The notes under the pieces are model-generated. The model was not told the DNA's origin. It searched no databases and saw only the letters and a list, made by a program, of their open reading frames with translations. Made by a program: the position numbers and the translations under genes. From assembly GCA_020199835.1 (NCBI GenBank), contig JAIVJV010000009.1:372001-436000 (forward strand): DNA of 64,000 nt, read 5' to 3'. Origin of the DNA: Acidobacteriota bacterium. GTDB taxonomy: Bacteria > Acidobacteriota > Blastocatellia > Pyrinomonadales > Pyrinomonadaceae. Shown here one piece after another: positions 35,463 to 45,700 of this stretch; position 1 is the stretch's first letter; the number at the start of each line of letters is the position of its first letter.

Positions 35463-36983
35463 TTACAGCCGCGGTGAACGCGCCGACGCTAATTGCTGTC
35501 CGAAGATTTCGGTTATCTTCGCGGTGTTGGCCCCGGGCAAACCATTTCCCTGCCATACAACCAAGTATCCTCCATTTGCGGTGTTGTGCGTCAACGACGC
35601 GTTATTGACACTGCGATCTTTTCCGACAGCCGCTATGGTAGAGATCTGAAAATCCGCTTCGATCTCGGTCCCGGTGGCACTAATTCGCTGGCCATAAATT
35701 TCGGAGGTCGCGTTTTCGCGACTGCTTCGCCAGATCACGAGATATTCTTTAGCAATACTATTAAACGTTACGGCTGCCTCACTCGCCGTGTTGCCTATCT
35801 CCACCGATGTTGAGAGACGCACGTCGTTTGCTCCAATCTCTGCGAGTGTCGCCGCGTCGATGCGCTGCCCAAAGATTTCGTACGCGTCTACATTACCTTC
35901 GCCACGCAAGGCGTTTGCCTGAAATATGACAAAGTATTCATTATTGGCACTGTTGTGGACGACGTGAGGAGAACTGGCAACTCGATTAGCTCCAACCTGC
36001 GTGACTTGAGATATGCGCACATCGTTGGTCCCGGCTAAGACCTTCCCAGTTGCAGGTAGGCCGATTCCAAAGATTTCCGCTTGAAACTCATTCTTGAAGG
36101 CGCCATTCCAAACTACAAGATATTGGTTATCGCGACTGTTGTAGGCAATCGCAGGCTCGTTTGCATGAAAGTTGCTCCCCTGGTTGGTAGTGCGGGATAT
36201 GCGAAAATACTTCTCCAGGAGCTCGCCGTTCGCTTTTAGACGCTGTCCATAAATCTCCATTTTTACGACGTCTTCCAGCTCACCCATTCCCTTCCAAACG
36301 ACTAAATATTCGTCGTTGGCACTATTCCATGCCAGATCGCACGGCCCGCTACTCCGAACGATATTGGTGTTGACCTTTCCTAAATCTGCTGTATGAGAGA
36401 TCCTAAAATTACTTCCAATCATTTTGCCGGTTCGACTTAAACGTTGGCCGTAGACCTCAAAGAATCTGTCTGGCGCGCCGTATAAGCCAGTGCCATACCA
36501 AATTACCAGATACTCATGCGACGTTCTGCTATAAACAATCTTCGGGCGATTTGCGCGGTGGTTTTTATTTTGGTCCGTCAGAGTTGAGATACGAAAGCTA
36601 ATGCCGATACGCTCGTTGGTAGCAGCGTTCAGTCGTTGCCCATAAATGTCCCTGACCCCTTTCAGTTCGGTTAATCCGTCGCTCTCCCAAACGACCAGGC
36701 ATTCATAGTCATCAGGGTTGTAAGCCAGCTCAGGGGAAGTTGCGCCTCGGTCTGGTTCAGCCGTTGCAGTCTCGGAGATCCGAAATGGTGGCCCGACAAG
36801 GAGACTGCTCGTAGTTTGGGCTGCTGATTGGATGGATGGAGGAAAGACGCCAGTTTGTCGCTTGGTCTTATCCTGAAGATAAAGGAAACCAGTTTTAGTT
36901 CCCACATGTGCTGCAAGATAGTTGTTGGAAGAAGCGATCAGGCCCGCCAGGAGAACCCAGACCATCAAACGATAAATTTTCAT
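35463..36983 (-). CDS. secreted seven-repeat, propeller-like protein
   Basis: 506 residues with a signal peptide (MKIYRLMVWVLLAGLIASSN). From about residue 68 to the end there are seven repeats of 57-67 residues, each running: ISxxxxxG...xAYNSxxxEYLVVW-xG...EIYGQRLxATG...xxxFR. Seven such units with four predicted strands each fit a seven-bladed beta-propeller. Examples: NSANDEYLVVWKGMG, NSRDNQYLVVWNGAF and HNTANGGYLVVWQGNG. No catalytic motif. By eye the gene is AT-richer than its neighbours, hinting at separate acquisition. It is divergent from the Tat-exported DUF6916 gene and upstream of the collar genes in the same direction. Confidence 0.8.
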   Translation of the reverse strand: MKIYRLMVWVLLAGLIASSNNYLAAHVGTKTGFLYLQDKTKRQTGVFPPSIQSAAQTTSSLLVGPPFRISETATAEPDRGATSPELAYNPDDYECLVVWESDGLTELKGVRDIYGQRLNAATNERIGISFRISTLTDQNKNHRANRPKIVYSRTSHEYLVIWYGTGLYGAPDRFFEVYGQRLSRTGKMIGSNFRISHTADLGKVNTNIVRSSGPCDLAWNSANDEYLVVWKGMGELEDVVKMEIYGQRLKANGELLEKYFRISRTTNQGSNFHANEPAIAYNSRDNQYLVVWNGAFKNEFQAEIFGIGLPATGKVLAGTNDVRISQVTQVGANRVASSPHVVHNSANNEYFVIFQANALRGEGNVDAYEIFGQRIDAATLAEIGANDVRLSTSVEIGNTASEAAVTFNSIAKEYLVIWRSSRENATSEIYGQRISATGTEIEADFQISTIAAVGKDRSVNNASLTHNTANGGYLVVWQGNGLPGANTAKITEIFGQQLASARSPRL

Positions 36984-37135
36984 CAGTTCCCGACTCTGTA
37001 ACTTTCGGAGAGAGAATCACCCATCTTTAATGTTCCGTCATGCTGGAGAGCGGTGAATTCTAATAATTCGCCAGGGACTCAACAAGCAAAATTGACTATC
37101 TCTCAATAAACTGATAGAACTCAATCCGCTTTTAG

Positions 37136-37154
37136 GACTCAAGCCCATTGAGTC
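37136..37154. promoter_or_regulatory. inverted repeat in the divergent propeller/DUF6916 spacer
   Basis: GACTCAA and TTGAGTC, seven-base perfect arms with a five-base spacer, in the 273-base divergent region 36984-37256. Another GGGACTCAAC lies near 37075. It could be an operator or a small RNA hairpin. The rest of 36984-37256 shows no gene; a strong GGGAGGAG lies before the ATG at 37257. Confidence 0.35.
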
Positions 37155-37256
37155 AAAAGCAGTTTAGCTAGCTTCGTGCGGGTGAGCCTGCGGGAGCATT
37201 CCTTTAGAGCCGGCTCGGCAATCTAATTACTTTTAAAACACAGGGAGGAGCAACCA

Positions 37257-37712
37257 ATGGTTGTTTCAAGACGCAGTTTTCTGAAACGAGGAAGTCTGGT
37301 GTTTCTTGCGACCGGAATATATTCAGGTTCCGCTGATCGCATTTTTGCCTATGACCCGGACTTCAAAAATGGTGAGCCGGCACAAGACGACGATCCCGCC
37401 CCACTTATTTACGCGAAAGCGACTTTTTTGCCTCACGTTTCTACGGTTTTCCGCATCTTCTACCCTAACTCTTCAAAGATCCTAACAACGACGTTGGTAG
37501 ACGTCAGTGACATTGGTCCGGTTCCAGATCGACCGGAAGCCGGCCGCGAATCGTTTGTGCTTAAGTTTCGCGGCACTGAAACGCTGCTGCGACAGAACAC
37601 TTACAGGATCGAGCATGCGGTGCTGGGGAGGTTCGAGCTTTTCCTGGTTCCAGCGGGCAAAAACAAACAGGGTAGTTATTGTCTGGCCGTAATTAACCGT
37701 CTGAACGGATAG
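37257..37712 (+). CDS. Tat-exported DUF6916 protein
   Basis: 151 residues; strong Shine-Dalgarno GGGAGGAG 6 bases before the ATG. Twin-arginine signal SRRSFLKRGSLVFLATGIYS (R-R-x-F-L-K) at residues 4-23, indicating folded export. The mature part carries the DUF6916 features: a central FRIF/TTLVDVSDIGP strand pair, ESFVLKFRGTETLLRQNTYR, and the closing HAVLGRFELFLVPAGKNKQG. A second, non-exported DUF6916 protein lies at 39379-39681. Both occur in the collar/adhesin cluster, where this family is commonly found; function unknown. Confidence 0.8.
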   Translation: MVVSRRSFLKRGSLVFLATGIYSGSADRIFAYDPDFKNGEPAQDDDPAPLIYAKATFLPHVSTVFRIFYPNSSKILTTTLVDVSDIGPVPDRPEAGRESFVLKFRGTETLLRQNTYRIEHAVLGRFELFLVPAGKNKQGSYCLAVINRLNG

Positions 37713-37798
37713 GGCCGCGAGAACAGAATACGGCAGCAGCATCACGTTGTCCCGGCTGGCGTCAGCGCGTGGCGCGGGTCCTTTTAGGCGTTGAGATG

Positions 37799-38752
37799 TC
37801 ATCGGCGAACGATTAACGTCTTTCGCAGGATGACTTCGGCGTCGGGACGATTGACCTCCACTTTTATCCTCCTGGCCTCCGGGCGTGCCGAAGTTGTTTT
37901 CGGATAATAACCAATGTGGTATTGCCGCCTTAGTTCTTCCGCAACGGCGGCGAACGATTTTTTTATCGTGTCAAGATCGTCGACCTGGTAGAACCGTCCG
38001 CCCGTTTCACTCGCCAGAGCTTGAAGATAATTTGTAGAAGCCGACGATCCGTAGTGGATCGGGTAAACCAAAGCCTCGAGCTCCGGAACCTTGCACAGAG
38101 TAGTTCGCATGGTGGCGGTGCTCCACGTGTCGTCGCCATCCGTGAACAGAATGATAGCCTTTCTGCCCGGAACGGGACGAAGGATTTGGTAAGCAAAATC
38201 TATGGCATCGTAAAGTTTAGTGCCGTTGTTGCCCGAGTCCGGGCGCGCCTTTTCAATCGCGTCACGTAAGATGGTCCGATTGCTGGTGGCTTTCTGCACG
38301 AGTGGCATCACTTGTCCGGCGAATACCACTGGTAACACCGAATCTCTTGGCCGGAGTTGTGCGTTGAAGGCGTGGACTGCCTCCTTAATCTCCCCGAGTT
38401 TCGCCTCGGTTGAAGAACTGGTGTCGATTAACACGACAACATAGAACGGTTGTTCAACGCTGGCGAAATGTGCTATGTCCTGCTCGACACCGTCTTCATA
38501 AATGCGAAACTCCTCCTTGCGCAGATCGAACAAATACGTGCCGTTATCGGCTCTCACACTGATGGGAATAGTTACGAGATTCGTATTTACCCGCACAACG
38601 TCATCCTCGCTGACTCTCTGTGGCGCATCTGACGTTGGCTGAGAGCGAGTTTGCGATCTTCTATCAGCACGGGTGCGGGTTTGCCCTTTTAGCAAAGGGA
38701 CTAAAGTTATGATAAGAGCTAGAGTTAGAAGTGTAATTACAAGGGGTTTCAT
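37799..38752 (-). CDS. VWA-domain protein with intact MIDAS motif
   Basis: 317 residues with an N-terminal signal/anchor (MKPLVITLLTLALIITLVPL). Start of the acidobacterial VWFA-related domain: VRVNTNLVTIPISVRADNGT, then EFRIYEDG. The von Willebrand A domain covers about residues 103-290 with an intact metal site DTSSST (residues ~109-114), the later threonine (GNNGTKLYDAID) and aspartate (ILFTDGDDTW). Unlike the VWA protein at 993-3134, this one should bind Mg2+ and a protein ligand. It lies between the two DUF6916 genes in the surface cluster. Confidence 0.87.
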   Translation of the reverse strand: MKPLVITLLTLALIITLVPLLKGQTRTRADRRSQTRSQPTSDAPQRVSEDDVVRVNTNLVTIPISVRADNGTYLFDLRKEEFRIYEDGVEQDIAHFASVEQPFYVVVLIDTSSSTEAKLGEIKEAVHAFNAQLRPRDSVLPVVFAGQVMPLVQKATSNRTILRDAIEKARPDSGNNGTKLYDAIDFAYQILRPVPGRKAIILFTDGDDTWSTATMRTTLCKVPELEALVYPIHYGSSASTNYLQALASETGGRFYQVDDLDTIKKSFAAVAEELRRQYHIGYYPKTTSARPEARRIKVEVNRPDAEVILRKTLIVRR

Positions 38753-38775
38753 GGTTCGCTATTGTAGATTGCGTC

Positions 38776-39306
38776 ATGCGTAGGTCAAAGAAGCTTGAGG
38801 ACATTCAGGGCAGTTTGCCGGGGGGCAATGCACTCACATTGCGTCGCGTCGGGCCGGACGACGAAGAGTTTTTGGTCGCGCTTTACGGCAGCACGCGCGA
38901 GGAAGAACTCGCGCAGGTTGAGTGGGCCGAGGGCCAAAAAGACCGGTTTCTGCGTTGGCAATATGAACTTCAGCGAAGTGAATATCAGACCCGGTTTCCG
39001 GACGCGGACTACTACATTGTTGTGATGGATGATCAACCTGCGGGAAGAATCTGGATCGGCCGGGATGAGCAACAGATACGCCTGCTTGATATTGCGTTAT
39101 TGCCGGAGTTTCAGAACCGCGGCGCCGGTACGCTCTTGATACGACATCTAATCGACGAAGCCTCGGTCGCCGGAAAACCGCTCAGGCACATGGTTTTCGT
39201 TCTTAATTCCGATGCTCACCGCTTCTACGAGCGGTTGGGGTTCGTTGTAATAGAAGATCTTGGGGCCTACAAACACATGGAGTGGCAAACTGAAGCGGGC
39301 AATTGA
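38776..39306 (+). CDS. GNAT acetyltransferase of the collar-cluster type
   Basis: 176 residues. GNAT motif A LLPEFQNRGAGTLLIRHLID (Q-N-R-G-A-G loop, about residues 112-131) and motif B (NSDAHRFYERLGFVVIEDLG). The N-terminal LTLRRVGPDDEEFLVALYGS TREEELAQVEW pattern matches the acetyltransferase that, from memory, recurs beside tail-collar genes in many bacteria. Divergent from the VWA gene, 23 bases between starts. Possible role: modification of proteins or small molecules made by the cluster. Substrate unknown. Confidence 0.85.
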   Translation: MRRSKKLEDIQGSLPGGNALTLRRVGPDDEEFLVALYGSTREEELAQVEWAEGQKDRFLRWQYELQRSEYQTRFPDADYYIVVMDDQPAGRIWIGRDEQQIRLLDIALLPEFQNRGAGTLLIRHLIDEASVAGKPLRHMVFVLNSDAHRFYERLGFVVIEDLGAYKHMEWQTEAGN

Positions 39307-39378
39307 TTAGTTATCCTGAGTTCACGTGCCGGATCCGTTTCCCACCGCGGAACTCCAGGGCCACTCATGAGAGAAAAC

Positions 39379-39681
39379 CTATTTGAAGTAATTGAACACG
39401 GCCTCGTAACGAAACCCATTCTCATCACTGCCAACGGGCACGAGAAATAATTCAAAAGCACCCATTTGATCGTGCTCCAGGGGATAAACGCTTTGCGGTA
39501 AATAAGGCTGGCGTGGACCTCTAAAAAAGGCAGAGAACCGCTCCATGCCGGTTTGCTCGTGTTCCTTGCTTAGATAACCTTTCACTTCCGTCAGTTCGAG
39601 CTCGATGGGCTGTTCGCCTGCAATGCGAAACTTCGTGTTTACGTGTTTGGAGAATTCTTGTTCAGTTAGTGGAGCAGACAT
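39379..39681 (-). CDS. DUF6916-family protein, no signal peptide
   Basis: 100 residues. DUF6916 pattern complete and compact: FSKHVNTKFRIAGEQPIELE, LTEVKGYL, MERFSAFFRGPRQPYLPQSV, YPLEHDQMGAFELFLVPVGS and the closing YEAVFNYF. No export signal, so cytoplasmic or exported with a partner. Located directly downstream of the giant Calx-beta/RTX gene (74-base gap containing a hairpin). Paralogue of the Tat-exported protein at 37257. Confidence 0.8.
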   Translation of the reverse strand: MSAPLTEQEFSKHVNTKFRIAGEQPIELELTEVKGYLSKEHEQTGMERFSAFFRGPRQPYLPQSVYPLEHDQMGAFELFLVPVGSDENGFRYEAVFNYFK

Positions 39682-39691
39682 AATTTAGTGT

Positions 39692-39739
39692 AAATCCGTG
39701 TAATCCGCGGCTAACACCTGCCACGGATTACACGGATTT
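39692..39739. repeat. hairpin repeat (AATCCGTGTAATCCG type)
   Basis: Arms 39692-39710 and 39721-39739 match in 18 of 19 positions, with a 10-base loop. It lies between the stop of the giant Calx-beta gene and the DUF6916 start on the minus strand. Same style as the 23061-23102 hairpin (AATCxGTGTAATC core). Possibly a dispersed palindromic element that stabilises or ends the long message. Confidence 0.6.
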
Positions 39740-39754
39740 TGTTTGAGTTAGTGG

Positions 39755-42700
39755 TTACTGCCTGTTGCCGATGATTGGACCATCGCCGACGACGAATGGG
39801 CCCCCCCACCATCGAGGCGGTGAGGCGAGGTAAGCTAACACCCCGCCCCGATCGTTTGTAGCTCCGAACTGGAACAGCGAGGCGATCTCTACCGATACAT
39901 CCTTTGTATCGCCCGTGCCGGCGTTGAAGTCGGTCGCCGTGTCGTTGCCTGGCCCGCCGTTGAAGGAGTCGGAGCCCGACCCGCCGGTGAGCGTGTCGTT
40001 ACCGCTCTCACCCCGGAGAGTGTCGGTACCGGTCCCGCCGTCGATCGTGTCATCGTTGTTGCCGCCCTCAAGGATGTCGTTACCACCCCCGCCGAAGATG
40101 AGGTCGTTGCCGTCCCCACCCCGGAGCGTGTCGTTGCCGTTGCCGCCGTCGAGCGTGTCGTCGCCGACGCCGCCGTTGACGATTCCACCACCGTTGCCGC
40201 CGCACACCAGGTCGTTACCGCCGCCGGCGTTGATCGTGTCGTCGCCGTTGCCACCGAAGATCATATCGGAGCCCACGGTCGTGGTGCCGATGGTGATCGT
40301 CTCGGTCTTGTTGGTACCGACGATGACTCTGATGTTGATGGAGGACGTCCCGCCTTGCCCGTCGCTCACCGTGATGGTGAGATCCGAGAACTGGACGCTA
40401 TTCTTCATCACGGGTGTGACAGTCACGGTGCGGTTGGCCCCGCTGCCGCCAAACGAGATGTTGCCGAGGGGCACGACCGCGGTATTTGACGAGGTGGCCG
40501 TCAGAGTCAAACTGCCCGCTGGCGTCTCCGCGTCACCGACGGTGAGGTTAAACGTGCCCGTCGAACCGCCGCCGCACTGGCCGTACCCGACCACGACGGT
40601 GGGCTGGCTGTTATCGTCATTCAAGATGGTTCCGGTGGCCGAGTTTGGCGTACCGACGCTGTAGCCCGCACCCGAGGTCACGGTCAAAATCACCGTCTCG
40701 TTGGGCTCCTGAGTCAAGTCACCAAACGGGTCAACCGTCACCTGGGCCGTCGCGCTACCGGCGAGGAACATCACCGTGCCGTTGGTCCCGTCGAAGCTCG
40801 TCTCACCGATCACGTCGAAGTCAGCACCACTGAAGCTGGCCGTGCCGCCAACCGAGAAGTTGACGGTGAGCGCGCCCGAGATGATGCCGGTGCGGGTGAA
40901 GGTGTAGACGAGGTTGGTCGCCCCATCCTCTGTGACGGAGGAAGGCGATACCGAAATCGTCACCTCTGTATCGTCATTGATGATGGTGCCGGTGGCCGCG
41001 CTGGGCACGCCGACGTTGTAGCCGCTGCCAGAAGTCACGGTCAGAATCACCGTCTCGTCACCCTCGGCCAAGCCGTCAGCTGTCGGGGCAACCGTCACGG
41101 TCGCCGTCGAGTTGCCGGCACCGAACGTCACCGTCCCGGTGGGCGGAGTAAAGCCGGCCGCGCCACTCTGCGTGTAGTCGGTGTTGAAGGTGGCCGTCCC
41201 GCCGACGCTGAAGTTCACCGTCAGCCCACTGCTGAGAACGCCGTTACGCGTGAACGTGTAAACGAGGTTTGTCCCGCCGTCCTCCGTAACGGAGCCCGGG
41301 GATACTGCCACTGTGACGTCCGTGTCGTCGTTGTTAATTGTGCCCGAAGCGGAACTGGGCGCACCGACGGTGTAGTCCGCGCCTGCGGTCACCGTCAGAA
41401 TCACCGTCTCGTCGGGTTCGACTGTGGAGTCAGCCGACGGATCAATGGTTACCGTGGCCGTCAAACTGCCGTCAGCGAAGGCTACCGTGCCGGTCGCGCC
41501 GAAGGTGGCCGCGCCCGACTGCGTGTAGTCGGTGTTGAAGGTGGCCGTGCCGCCGACCGAGAAGTTCACGGTGAGCGCGCCGTTGGAATCGCCACGGGTG
41601 AAGGTGTAGACGAGATTCGTCACCCCGTCCTCGTTCACCGCGCCCGGTGATACCGCCACCGATACTGCGTTGTCATCATTGTTGATGGTGCCCGTGGCCG
41701 AATCGGGCGAACCGACCTCGTAGCCGGTGCCGGCAGTCAGAGTCAGAATCACCGTTTCGTCCGGCTCGGACGTCGCATCCACCGACGGATCAATCGTCAC
41801 GGTCGCCGTCGAGTTGCCGGCGCCGAACGTCACCGTTCCAGTGGGCGGGGTAAAGGTCGCCGCGCCCGTCTGCGTGTAGTCGGTGCTGAAGGTGGCCGTC
41901 CCGCCGATTGAGAAGTTCACCGTCAGCGCGCCGGTGGTATCGCCGGTGCGGGTGAAGGTGTAGACGAGGTTGGTGGCCCCGTCCTCATCGACCGAGGAAG
42001 GCGACACGGCAACGGTCACGCCGGCGTCGTCGTTAGTGATGGTGCCGGTGGCCACGCTGGGCGCGCCTACGTTGTAGCCGGTGCCGGAAGTCACGGTCAG
42101 AACCACCGTCTCATCCGCCTCGGGCGTGTTGTCTGCAGCCGGATCAATCGTCACGGTCGCCGTCGAACTGCCGGCCGCGAAGTCCACCGTGCCCGTGGGC
42201 GGGGTGAACGCGGTCGCACCGCTCTGCGCGTAGTCAGTGTTGAAGGTGGCCGTTCCGCTGATCGAGAAGTTCACGGTCAACGCGCCGGTAGTGACGCCGG
42301 TACGTGTGAACGTGTAGACGAGGTTTCCCGCACCGTCCTCGGTGGTCGATAACGGGGATACTGCTACCGAGACACCCGTGTCGTCGTTGGTGATTGTCCC
42401 CGTCGCCGCAGCGGGGACGCCTACGGTGTAGCCGGCTCCAGCCGTAACGGTCAGGATCACCGTCTCGTCGGACTCAGCCGTCATGTCGGCCGCCGGATCA
42501 ACTGTCACGGTAGCCGTCAAGCTGCCATCAGCAAAGCTCACGGTGCCGGTGGGCGGAGTAAAGGTCGCCGCGCCCGTCTGCGTGTAGTCGGTGCTGAAGG
42601 TGGCCGTCCCGCCTACTGAGAAGTTGACGGTGAGCGCGCCGGCGGAATCGCTACGGGTGAAAGTGTAGACGAGGTTGGCTGCGCCGTCCTCATCCACCGC

Positions 42701-45700
42701 GCCCGGCGCTACTGCCACGGACACGCTGGTGTCGTCATTGTTAATGGTCGCCGTGGCCACGCTGGGCGTGCCGATGTTGTAGTCGGCGCCCGCAGCGAGC
42801 GTAAAGGTGACCGTCTCGTCCGGCTCGGCTGTCGCGTCCGCCGTCGGGTCAACCGTCACCGTTGCGGTGGAGTTGCCGGCAGCGAAGGTCACCGTGCCGT
42901 TGGGCGCGGTGAACGTCGTTGCGCCGGTCTGCATGTAGTCGGTGGCGGAATCGGCCGTCCCGCCGATCGTGAAGTTCACGACCAGCGCGCCGGTGGTGTC
43001 GCCGCTACGAGTGAACGTGTAGACGAGGTTCGGTACCCCATCCTCGTCCACTGCGGACGGCGCGACCGCCAACGTCACCTCTGCATCGTCGTTGGTGATC
43101 GTGCCGGTAGCCGTGCTGGGATTGGCCACGTTGTAGCCGGTCCCTGCCGTCAAGGTCAGGATCACTGTTTCATTGGGTTCGATCACACTGTCCGTTGACG
43201 GGTCAACTGTGACCGTTGCGGTCGAGTTGCCGGCCCCGAATGTGACCGTGCCGTCGGTGGCGGTAAACGTCGCCGCGCCGGTCTGTGTGTAATCAGTGCT
43301 GAAGGTGGCCGTTCCGCCGACCGAGAAGCTGACCGTTAGCGGGCCGGTGGTGACGCCATTACGCGTGAACGTGTAGACGAGGTTCGGCACCCCGTCCTCC
43401 TCGACTGAGGACGGCGCCACTGCCACCGTCACGTCCGTGTCGTCGTTGGTGATTGTCCCGGTCGCCGCAGCAGGCGTGCCCACATCGTAGGAGGTACCTG
43501 AAACGACGGTCAGAATCGCAGTCTCGTCCGATTCGACAGGAGTGTCCGCAGTCGGATCGAGCGTCACCGTAGCTGTTGAGCTGCCGGCAGCGAAGGTCAC
43601 CGTGCCGGAGGAGGCGTTGAAGGTAGCCGCCCCCGTCTGTGTGTAGTCGGTGTTGAAGGTGGCCGTCCCGCCGACGCTGAAGTTCACCGTCAGACCGGCA
43701 GCCGTCGACCCTTCGCGCGTGAATGTATAGACGAGGTTGTCTGATCCATCCTCCAAAACTGAGGACGGTGACACCGCCACGGTCACATCCGGCTGATCAA
43801 TTGTGGTCAGCGTCGGGTTGGCAGCGCCGGCCACGTCCGGATCGTCAGTGAGCACGTTGCTGAAGTTCGTGCCGGAAACCGTGCCCTGGTTAGAGACCTG
43901 ATTTGTGGCCCCCTGGTACGGATTATTGACGGTTACGTTGAAGGTAATCGCCACGCTCTTGCCGGCTGGAAGGACCCCGATATTGAGCAGCACGTCGACG
44001 AAAGAAGTCGGCGCCGCCGCTCGCATCGCGTGATTTCTCAGTACCCGCGATTTGCGTGGTCCATTGGAAGAAGCGACTGTTTCGTAGCTGACGCCGCGCT
44101 TCTCTGTTGCCTTCGTAGCGCGAGCTTGCTTAGCGGTCGCGGTCGCCGCCGGAGCTGATTGCGCCTTGGCGATCGTACGCACCTTGAATGCAGGCGCGCG
44201 CCTCGTGCCTGTGCCGAGCGTGCCCTCCATCAACCATGATTGCGGTCCCTTGAGTGCGGACTTGCCACGGCTGATTTGTGAACCAAGCTGACGCATGATC
44301 ACTGTCAACAAGTCGACACGACCGTTGGCTGCACTGCTTTCCGTCGTCTGGAGTTCCTGATCTGGTACTGGAACTTCAAACTCGTTGTCCTCAGATGGTG
44401 TCGCGTCGAAGAACCAACCGTAACCAGCCGCTGTCTCGTCCAGAACAATCTTCGAGGAGTCGGCAGTTGCTAATTGGCCAGCCGGAAGGTCGGCGATTTC
44501 AACCGGTAGTGACTGGAGCCTCGCGATGTTCTGCGCGGAGAGACCAGCCTCGGCCCATCTCGCGATTGCGGCCTGGACCATTGCGGAGGCTTCAGATTGC
44601 GTGAGCTTCAGAACATTCTCTGAACCTTTGCTCTCGCCACTGCTCGCCCACAGGGTGCTGTCCACTGGTTCGTCAGCGCGCACATCCGACTTCAGGCTTT
44701 CAGTACTGAAGCTGTCAGACTGCAGGCTGTCAGACTGCAGGCTGGTGGATGTTGCGGTGATTGGACCAGCGGTCGGGGATGTGCAAGCCGCACCGCCGAG
44801 GTAGTTCGCGGCGAAGGTTGCGGGCGCATCTGCAATTGCATCGACCGTCGTGCCCGCAACGTTGTTGTTGGCAAGGACGAATGACGTAACGCCGGCTTGC
44901 GTCGCAGGCGTCGTCAGGCCAGGCAGCCGGAGTGACGAAGCACCAGAGCTCACCGCAAGGAACACATCGGGTGAACTGGGCGAACCGGCACTGAAATTGT
45001 TGCCCGTGATGCTCGCGCAGACATCGATATCATCTGTTGAGGCCGGTGCACCTGCACCAAGGATGAGACCACCAAAGGCACCCGCACCCGGCTCAGCCGT
45101 CGTGTTGCCGGTGATGGTCAAATTCACATCGTAGGCGCCACCAGTGTTATCGGCAGAGATGCCGGCAATGCCGTTGTAACGGCGAATTATGTTGTTGGTA
45201 ATCGCAACCGTCGCCTGACTTCTCGGTGCCGTCAGGTTGTCCGCAAATGACGTGAAAATACCGTTAGCCGTCGCGGAGCCCGATCCGGCCACACCGGCCA
45301 CGCCGATTGTGTTCGCGTTGAAGGTGCCGTTGACCGAGCGGAGCAATGGTGAGCCTGCGCCCGCAGTCGCCATCTGCAATGTGATGGCACTGCCGTTTGC
45401 ATCGCGCATCGTGTTGTTGGAAACGTTGAAGGTCAACCTGTTTGCCACGAATTCGACCAGGTCACCGGGCGCACCCGTGAAGGTGTTGCCTCGAATCGTG
45501 GCGTTCAACACGGTGCCCGCGTTCCGCGACTCGACTGACAAGCTGTCACTCGCATCGATGAAGCTCTGGTTCAGACCGAACTGCGAACCGGTAATCGTCA
45601 GGCGATTGAGTGTGCCGGACGTATTGATGAGCGAGAAGTTGCGCGCACGGCCGCCGGCAAAAATACAACTCGTGACCGTGGCCGCACCGGTTATACCGGT

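Noticed and set aside
39915..40664. 249-codon plus-strand open frame
   Set aside because: Antisense of RTX repeats; Ser/Pro/Leu-rich simple sequence produced by the 27-base period.
30300..43803. CRISPR-like periodicity
   Set aside because: The periods of 325-350 and 27 bases are coding repeats of Ig-like, Calx-beta and RTX domains in continuous frames, with no constant short repeat plus unique spacer pattern.
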